From Arenicola marina (lineage: Eukaryota; Annelida; Polychaeta; Arenicolidae), in NCBI GenBank assembly GCA_964019135.1, contig OZ025248.1, forward strand, positions 49,717,670-49,781,669: 64,000 nucleotides of DNA, given 5' to 3'. Shown here piece by piece: positions 49,584-58,700 of the stretch (positions are counted from its first letter, which is position 1; each line of letters opens with the position of its first letter). Under the pieces are notes generated by a model. It worked only from the letters and a program-made list of their open reading frames with translations. It did not search any database and was not told the origin of the DNA. Position numbers and translations under genes: made by a program.

Positions 49584-49733
49584 GTCCGGACGCCCGGTGT
49601 CCCGGATCTGGAGCAGGCGGCGCAGGGCGGCGTCCGGATCATGTGACGTGTCGTGAATGCGACGCTGATGACGATGGATCTCTTGCCATCGCTTCTGCTG
49701 CATCCTCTCTTCCTGTCGCTTCTTCTCAGACTC
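49548..49733 (-). CDS. Channel exon 17: last coding exon, ending inside the 37-bp satellite
   Basis: 61 codons plus TGA (49548-49550), acceptor CCCGCTCCAG. The charged helix KKRQEERMQQKRWQEIHRHQ continues from exon 16, followed by HDPDAALRRLLQIRDTGRPD. From about 49583 the exon is satellite sequence: the last eleven residues, WTTVEFESTHI, and the stop codon are one 37-bp monomer read on the minus strand. Any 3' UTR would have to run into the satellite. A missed splice donor before the satellite cannot be fully excluded, but I see none. Confidence 0.82.
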   Translation of the reverse strand, partial: ESEKKRQEERMQQKRWQEIHRHQRRIHDTSHDPDAALRRLLQIRDTGRPDWTTVEFESTHI

Positions 49734-52700
49734 CTGGAGCGGGAAGAAGACATCGTTATATCTCTATATCTATATCTCTACGACCTCTAAGAGTTCAGTA
49801 TATAAGCCTTATATATTGGCCATGCTTTTAAATGCACGAGGATAGAGCGTCACACTGGACCCAGAAAGCACCCAGTGGGGTGAATTTAATGTCAAGCATG
49901 AAACATGATGGCTATAGAGTCCTCGTTACCTCCTCTTTCTGTTTGTGCACGAGCGCCAAGACGTGATGCAGGAGGTCGTCGATCTTAGACTCCGTCGAAT
50001 CCTCGTCCATGGTTGTCAAGGACAACGCTCTATTGAGCGGGAAGAAGTCGTAGTGTTCCTGTCGCAGCTGAAATAAGGGACCATGGAAAATATGATATAT
50101 GTCCTAACCTTCAAGGTCTATTCACAAGGCATGTAAAAATATGAACTATGAAAATATGAAAAATGAAAAATATGGCCAGCATCAAAATAGTTAAAGACGA
50201 ACTTCATGTGCGCAAGAGTCATTATTAGATATAAGATTGTAGCAAAAACGTGTAGCAAAATGGCGCGGACCCAAACAAGGCTGTTGACCACGTGACTTCC
50301 GTTCAAGAGCAACCAGATCGTGACCTTTTGACTGTTGGCGCGGTCTCTACCCTGCACGAGTGCATCATGACTGCCGCTCAACAAAATAAATTATATATGT
50401 AACATAGTTTTTCAGTTCGCAAATAACCTCAATTCGTACTACTGCACATTTGATTTTACCATATCGAATACGTATATATATTGGAGCCAGGTTGCATATT
50501 GACAAGGGCGCTGTAGGCCTCACCTACCAGCTGCGATACGAACAGGTCAAGAGCGGTATAGTCGTTGGCTTTGGTGTCATCCAGGTGGATCAAGAAGAAG
50601 ATGTAGGCCCACATGTTGTGCTCTTGTTTGACGTGGTGAGGAAACCCCTGACATACAACGAATGCCAGTGGCTTTAATGAGGAATAATGGATAGCAAGTG
50701 CCAAAATGGCCGGTGGATACCAGTGGGATAATGACAAATGCCAACGGTTACCATGCAGAGGGATAGGGACGGTGTGCAGATACCATTGGAGGACCACCCC
50801 ACCCCCACGTCAACTCTTTGGATTATCAATTTATGCACAATTATCATCTAGTTGATCATTAACTGGCACCTATTGCTCTACGGAATCGGGTATCTCCTGC
50901 GATCCTGGGCTCTAATCCAACTAACCTGTGCATGATGTTCGAAGTCGTAGCTTTTCCTGCTGCAGATGAAGCACGTGTCTCGCATATCAGACTCGGCCGT
51001 CCACTGTCAGCGAGAGATAAACGATGATATCAGTGTGGCGTGCATGACATTAAATACGAGAGCCCACTGACGTCAGTGTGGCGTGCATGACATTAAATAC
51101 GAGAGACCACTGACGTCAGTGTGGCGTGCATGACATTAAATACGAGTGACAACTGACGTCAGTGTGGCGTGCATGACATTAAAGATACAAACCCCTAGCG
51201 TGTTGCAAGGCTCATAGCATTCATCACTTACTTTATATCTTTTTCCAAATGTGGCAATTGCTTCACAAATGGTTGATAATTACAATAATATTACACTTTA
51301 CCCTGTAATTCAGGATTGGGTACTTATTGTGGCGGAACAATAATAATTTGTTCCACGGCGTCTGTTCAGTGTTTTAGGATCCCGTTAGTGGGACGTGTAT
51401 AACAGGCAAGACGAGGGACCAATGACATCAGTGTGGCGTGCGTGACATTAAAGAAAAAGCATTTCGATATTCTGCCATTTGAATATTTTGCGTGGGCGTA
51501 ATAATCTGTATGGTACATAAACATAAAATAGTGACTCGGGTCTTGTGATTGCGACACAGCGACGAAAACTACAGTTTGTTAAACTTTCAGGTTCTTACCC
51601 ACGGCCTACGGCTCCTACCCCATTTCATCAGGGCTCCATTACCCTTGACTCCATATCCTCAGATGACTGACTCACCTTGAGATCTCTCAGCTCTGAGAAG
51701 GTCTCGACGATGATGTCGAAGCCAATGTTGAGGCCGATGGCTCCATTACCCTTGCCTCCATATCCCCAGATGACTGACTCACCTTTAGATCTCTCAGCTT
51801 TGAGAAGGTGTCGACGATGATGCCGAAGATGACGTTGAGGCCGATGGCTCCATTACCTTTAACTCCATATCCCCAGATGACTGACTCACCTTGAGATCTC
51901 TCAGCTCTGAGAAGGTGTCGACGATGATGCCGAAGATGATGTTGAGGCCGATGGTTGTGATGAAGATGAAGAAAGAAATCTGGTAGATAGCCATGTACCC
52001 AAAGTTGTCGAAGTTGGAGATCGCTGGACTGATTTGGAAAGCCTTGTTATGGAGAGAAAGAATTAGAGGGATAATTTTCGAAGTTTTAAACAAGCATTGG
52101 AGAGCATATAGTGAGAGAGCTATAACGCGATATTGACCTCTCTCGTCGATCGAATTCGAATATTATGGCCTGCTTACAACTTAGCCCGATGAGTTAAAAT
52201 CATACATATATCAGACACAATTTTCATTTCGTTCGAGATTTCTATGCCTTATAAGGTCTTATACAGTAAGACAAGACCTTGGTTAACATATGTCAAGGTA
52301 CGTGCATTAACGACACAACAAACATACCGGGACATCCTAAAATAAGTACTCAAGTTATATACGTCCCGTGTTTCCTCCCCTTCTGAGGACCTCCAGTTCC
52401 GCCCCTCACGAGCCTCGTTCTCACCTCGTCGTAGTCACCGAGGAGCCCGTAGCGGATGACTGTTACCGTGCACTGCCACAAGGTGGCGCAGTAGAGATTG
52501 GAGCGGGGGTCGAAGGCGTTGCGGAAGAAGGCGAATCCGACCAGCGAGTAGAGGTAGAAGATGATGACGCCCAGGATGGCCACCCACAGCAGCGACTTTC
52601 CTAGCAACGGGGGGGGGGGGGGCGGTAGCACAGTCTAAAGATATACGACATCTGCATGTGATGGGTGGGGGGGGGGGTGCAATGGCGTATTTTCGCCAGA

Positions 52701-55700
52701 AATGTGCTCCTCATACACAGACACACTCAGTAACCAGCCTTTCAGTAGCCCGGGTACAACTCAGGCCACTCCAACCAACTCATGTTGAGCTCAATTGCCG
52801 TACAGCTCACACTACAAATACTACATATGCAAAGAGTTTGATATATATTGTCAGATAATTCATATTTTTACTTCATCTACTTATTTTGATTGATCGAAAT
52901 TGTGTTTCCCTTAGTGCATGGTAAATGAATCCCAAGCATGACGAGTTCAGCGGCTAACACAGACCACACAAGGCAGTACAACCCCAGCGCATGGGGGTGG
53001 GTCTCACCGTTCTGGGTGACCGCCTGGATGACCCCGCTCAGCAGCTGGTTGGTGTTGACAATGTTCAGCAGGTGGAAGGCAAAGAAGTAACTGTTGGAGA
53101 GCGAGCCGGCCAGGGACATGGCGAAGAACACCTGCAAGGAAACGCACAGGAAGAACAATAGTAAGGAACAGATTGGAAATGATTTAGCAATCCGTGACGA
53201 AGGGATTTATGTCAGAGATTTGATGTTGTAATGAACACTCCAGATAGCAATTTAGGAAGTGACGTCTTGATTCATACATCACCTAGTGATATGGGTAGTG
53301 ACGTCTGATTCAAACATCATCTGGTGATATTTGAAGTAGCGTCATGATTAAATATCACCTACTGATATATAAGTAGTAGTGACGGCATGATTAAAACATC
53401 GCCTAGTGAATGGGGAAGTGACACGATTTAAACATCGCCTTGTGATGTGAGAAAGGGAGAAGTTATCATTAAAGTGGGAAGTGACGTCATGATTAAAAAA
53501 TCGTCCATGATCTGGGGAGTGACGTCATGATTAAAACGTTACGTAATGATTCAGGAAATAATGTTATCATTACGACGCCAAGATTTGACGCAGTAATGAA
53601 GAAGTGTTTCAAGCAATGGTGGGTAAACGTAATGATAACGCACGACGTGAGGAGGAATGGAGAGGGTCACCTACCAGGTAGAAGGGGGACCAGGTGGGCA
53701 TGTACATGTGAAATCGTTGTTGCGACCCTCAGAAAATCAATTTAAACCAAGGTAGACCTACCAGGTAGAAGAATGTCCTAAGGCTGAAGAAGTGGCTGTT
53801 CAGTTTGGACTGATGTGGCACCTCCTCCTCCTCTCCCTCGTCGTCCCGTAACCGGCCAGTCACTCTCCTGGGTAACAGTTTGTCACGTGCGTAACAATCT
53901 ATGTAACTATCTAATGTTATACTAACGTTGTTACATCTTAAAAAACTATTTTATATGCAGTATTACAAAATCTTACAATGTGTATGATTTATAGCAGTAC
54001 TACAATGGAGGCTAGCGGCTGGGGCCTGGAGTATCGAGAGAAGCGGCTGGGGCCCGGGGTATGGAGATAAGCGGCTGGGGCCTGGGGTATAGATGTCAGC
54101 GGCTGGGGCCTGGAGTATGGAGGTCAGCGGCTGGGGCCTGGAGTATGGAGGTCATCGGCTGGGGCCTGGGGTATGGAGGTCAGCGGCTGGGGCCTGGGGT
54201 ATAGATGTCAGCGGCTGGGGCCTGGAGTATGGAGGTCAGCGGCTGGGGCCTGGAGTATGGAGGTCATCGGCTGGGGCCTGGGGTATGGAGGTCAGCGGCT
54301 GGGGCCTGGGGTATGGATGTCAGCGGCTGGGGCCTGGGGTATGGAGGTCAGCGGCTGGGGCCTGGGGTATGGATGTCAGCGGCTGGGGCCTGGAGTATGG
54401 AGGTCAGCGGCTGGGGCCTGGAGTATGGAGGTCATCGGCTGGGGCCTGGAGTATGGAGGTCAGCGGCTGGGGCCTGGAGTATGGAGGTCATCGGCTGGGG
54501 CATGGAGTATGGAGGTCAGCGGCTGGGGCCTGGAGTATGGAGGTCAGCGGCTGGCGCCTGGAGTATGGAGGTCAGCGGCTGGGGCCTGGAGTATGGAGGT
54601 CATCGGCTGGGGCATGGAGTATGGAGGTCAGCGGCTGGGGCCTGGAGTATGGAGGTCAGCGGCTGGGGCCTGGAGTATGGAGGTCATCGGCTGGGGCATG
54701 GAGTATGGAGGTCAGCGGCTGGGGCCTGGAGTATGGAGGTCAGCGGCTGGGGCCTGGAGTATGGAGGTCAGCGGCTGGGGCCTGGAGTATGGAGGTCAGC
54801 GGCTGGGGCCTGGAGTATGGAGGTCAGCGGCTGGGGCCTGGAGTATGGAGGTCAGCGGCTGGAGCCTGGAGTATGGAGGTCAGCGGCTGGGGCCTGGAGT
54901 ATGGAGGTCAGCGACTGGGGCCTGGAGTATGGAGGTCAGCGGCTGGGGCCTGGAGTATGGCGATAGGCGACTTGGGTCGGGGGTGTGGAGATAAGCGGCT
55001 GCGGCCCGGGTGTGGAGTTAAGCGGCTGGGGTCTGGGGTATGGAGTTAAGCGGCTGGGGTCTGGGGTATGGAGTTAAGCGGCTGGGGCCTGGGGTGTGGA
55101 GTTAAGCGGCTGGAGACTGGGGTATGTAGGTAAGCGGCTTGGACCTGGGGTATGGAGATAGGCGGCTTGGGTCTGAAGTTTGGAGGTAAGCGGCTGGAGA
55201 TTGGGGTATGAAGGTGAGCGGCTGGGGCCTGGCATATGGAGGTAAGCGGCTGGGGCCTGGGATATGGAGGTAAGCGGCTGGGGCCTGGGTATGGAAGTAA
55301 GCGGCTTGGGCCTGGGGTATGGAGATAAGCGGCTGGGGTCTGGGGGTATTGAGGTAAGCGGCTGGGGCCTGGGGTATGTAGGTAAGCGGCTGTGGTCTGG
55401 GGCATAGAGGTAAGCGGCTGTGGCCCGTGGTATGGAGATAAGCGGCTGGGGTCTGGGGAATGGGGGTAATCGGGAAATAAGCGGCTGGGGCCTGGGGCAT
55501 GGAGATAAGCGGCTGGGCCCTGGGGTGTGGAGGTAAGCGGCTGGGGTCTGGGGTGTGGAGGTAAGCGGCTGGAGCCTGGGGTGTGGAGGTAAGCGGCTGG
55601 GGTCTGGGGTGTGGAGGTAAGCGGCTGGGGCCTGGGGTGTGGAGGTAAGCGGCTGGGGCCTGGGGTGTGGAGGTAAGCGGCTGGGCCCTGGGGTGTGGAG

Positions 55701-58700
55701 GTAAGCGGCTGGGGCCTGGGGTATGGTGATAAGCGGCTGGGCCCTGGGGTGTGGAGGTAAGCGGCTGGGGTCTGGGGTGTGGAGGTAAGCGGCTGGAGCC
55801 TGGGGTGTGGAGGTAAGCGGCTGGGGTCTGGGGTGTGGAGGTAAGCGGCTGGGGCCTGGGGTGTGGAGGTAAGCGGCTGGGGCCTGGGGTATGGAGATAA
55901 GCGGCTGGGACCTGGGGTATGGAGATAGGCGGCTTGGGTCTGGGGTGTGGAGGTAAGCGGCTGGGGCCTGGGGTATGGAGGTAAGCGGCTGGGGCCTGGG
56001 ATATGGAGGTAAGCGGCTGGGGCCTGGGTATGGAAGTAAGCGGCTTGGGCCTGGGGTATGGAGATAAGCGGCTGGGGTCTGGGGGTATTGAGGTAAGCGG
56101 CTGGGGCCTGGGGTGTGGAGGTAAGCGGCTGGGGACTGGGGTATGGAGATAAGCGGCTGGGGACTGGGGAATGGGGGTAATCGGGAAATAAGCGGCTGGG
56201 GCCTGGGGCATGGAGATAAGCGGCTGGGGCCTGGGGTGTGGAGGTAAGCGGCTGGGCCCTGGGGTGTGGAGGTAAGCGGCTGGAGCCTGGGGTGTGGAGG
56301 TAAGCGGCTGGGGCCTGGGGTGTGGAGGTAAGCGGCTGGGGCCTGGGGTGTGGAGGTAAGCGGCTGGGGTCTGGGGTGTGGAGGTAAGCGGCTGGGGACT
56401 GGGGTATGGAGATAAGCGGCTGGGGTCTGGGGAATGGGGGTAATCGGGAAATAAGCGGCTGGGGCCTGGGGCATGGAGATAAGCGGCTGGGCCCTGGGGT
56501 GTGGAGGTAAGCGGCTGGGGTCTGGGGTGTGGAGGTAAGCGGCTGGAGCCTGGGGTGTGGAGGTAAGCGGCTGGGGCCTGGGGTGTGGAGGTAAGCGGCT
56601 GGGGTCTGGGGTGTGGAGGTAAGCGGCTGGGGCCTGGGGTGTGGAGGTAAGCGGCTGGAGCCTGGGGTGTGGAGGTAAGCGGCTGGGGCCTGGGGTGTGG
56701 AGGTAAGCGGCTGGGCCCTGGGGTGTGGAGGTAAGCGGCTGGGGCCTGGGGTATGGTGATAAGCGGCTGGGGCCTGGGGTATGGTGATAAGCGGCTGGGG
56801 CCTGGGGTGTGGAGGTAAGCGGCTGGGGCCTGGGGTGTGGAGGTAAGCGGCTGGGGCCTGGGGTGTGGAGGTAAGCGGCTGGGGCCTGGGGTATGGAGAT
56901 AAGCGGCTGGGGCCTGGGGTGTGGAGGTAAGCGGCTGGGGCCTGGGGTGTGGGGGTAAGCGGCTGGGGCCTGGGGTGTGGGGGTAAACGGCTAGGGAGTG
57001 GGGTATTGAGGTAAGCGGCTGGGGCCTTGCGTATGGAGGTAAGCGGCTGGAGCCTGATGTGTGGAGATAAGCGGCTGGGGTATGGGGTGTGGAGGTAAGC
57101 GGCTGGGACCTGGAGTATCAAGGGAAGCGGCTGGGGCCTGGGGCATGGAGGTAAGCGGCTGGAGCCTGGGGCATGGTGGTAAGTGGCTCAGGTCTTTGGC
57201 ATGGATTTTAGCGCCTGGGGCCTGGGGTATGGAGGTAAGCGGCTAGGAACTGGGGTATGAAGGTAAGCGGCTGGGGCCTGGGGTATGGAGATAAGCGGCT
57301 AGGAACTGGGGTATGAAGGTAAGCGGCTAGGAACTGGGGTATGAAGGTAAGCGGCTAAGAACTGGGGTATGGAGGTAAGCGGCTAGGAACTGGGGTATGA
57401 AGGTAAGCGGCTAGGAACTGGGGTATGAAGGTAAGCGGCTAGGAACTGGGGTATGGAGGTAAGCGGCTAGGAACTGGGGTATGAAGGTAAGCGGCTAGGA
57501 ACTGGGGTATGAAGGTAAGCGGCTGGGGCCTGGGGTGTGGAGATAAGCGGCTGGGGCCTAGGGTATCGAGGTAAGGGGCTGGGGTCTGGGGTAGAGAGGT
57601 AAGCGGCTGGGGTCTTGGGTGTGGAGGTAAGCGGCTGGGGCCTGGGGTATGGAGATAAACGGCTGGGGCCTGGGGTATGGAGATAAACGGCTGGGGCCTG
57701 AGGTATGGAGATAAACGGCTGGGGCCTGGGGTATGGAGATAAACGGCTGGGGCCTGGGGTATGGAGATAAACGGCTGGGGCCTGGGGTATGGAGATAAAC
57801 GGCTGGGGCCTGGGGTATGGAAATAAGCAGCTGGGGTCTGGGGTATGGAGATAAACGGCTGGGGCCTGGGGTATGGAAATAAGCAGCTGGGGCCTGGGGT
57901 ATGGAGGTAAGCGGCTGGGGCCTGGGGTATGGAGATAAACGGCTGGGGCCTGGGGTATGGAGATCAACGGCTGGGGCCTGGGGTATGGAGATAAACGGCT
58001 GGGGCCTGGGGTATGGAGATAAACGGCTGGGGCCTGGGATATGGAAATAAGGAGCTGGGGTCTGGGGTATGGAGATAAACGGCTGGGGCCTGGGGTATGG
58101 AGATAAACGGCTGGGGCCTGGGGTATGGAAATAAGCAGCTGGGGTCTGGGGTATGGAGGTAAGCGGCTGGGGCCTGGGGTATGGAGATAAACGGCTGGGG
58201 CCTGGGGTATGGAGATAACCGGCTGGGGTCTGGGGTAGGGAGGTAAGCGGCTGGGGCCTGGGGTAAAGGACGTACCGGAGTTTGAGCGTCCACACCTTGT
58301 AGTTGGGCAGCTTGGGGTGGTTGGAGAGGAAGTAGCTGAGGAGAACCAGGAAGGCCGCGACATTGTGCGAAATGCCCAAGATACGAACGGCCGGGATGTA
58401 GAACGCAGGATCCGCTATGATTGGCATCGGACTGCGGGGAAAGAGACAAGCTTCAGGCAGGATTCAGCAGAGATCTGCATGGACATGTCTTAGCGCAAGT
58501 GCCCCCAGGCAAGCCTGCTGCTCTAGACATGTCCTCTGGAACATGCTCAACGAGGACACGAAGCCAAATCTGCCAAGGAGTTCGTGCACATTATGCAACA
58601 TAGCTAATGGATTTAAAGGTTTAATGAGCTACAAAGGTTGTTAAATTTTCATTGTTATATGTAAATATATCTCATCCGCTCATGTCATTTTATCATTGTC

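Noticed and set aside
49433..49753. Serine/arginine-rich frame at the gene end
   Set aside because: It is the wrong frame of exon 17 continued into the satellite; the correct frame joins exon 16 in phase and ends at 49548.
53675..53727. Mutually exclusive alternative to exon 10
   Set aside because: Length 53 nt from the only visible acceptor does not preserve phase with exon 9 or exon 11; kept only as a low-interest finding.
54093..55049. Plus-strand glycine/tryptophan-rich frames of 253-318 codons
   Set aside because: Same 28-bp array, opposite strand; open only in the sub-block with GGTCAGCGG instead of GGTAAGCGG (which supplies a TAA).
55046..58363. Long proline-rich reading frames up to 691 codons on the minus strand
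   Set aside because: They lie wholly in the 28-bp minisatellite inside an intron of the channel gene. All three frames are open simultaneously, which is a property of the unit and not evidence of a protein.
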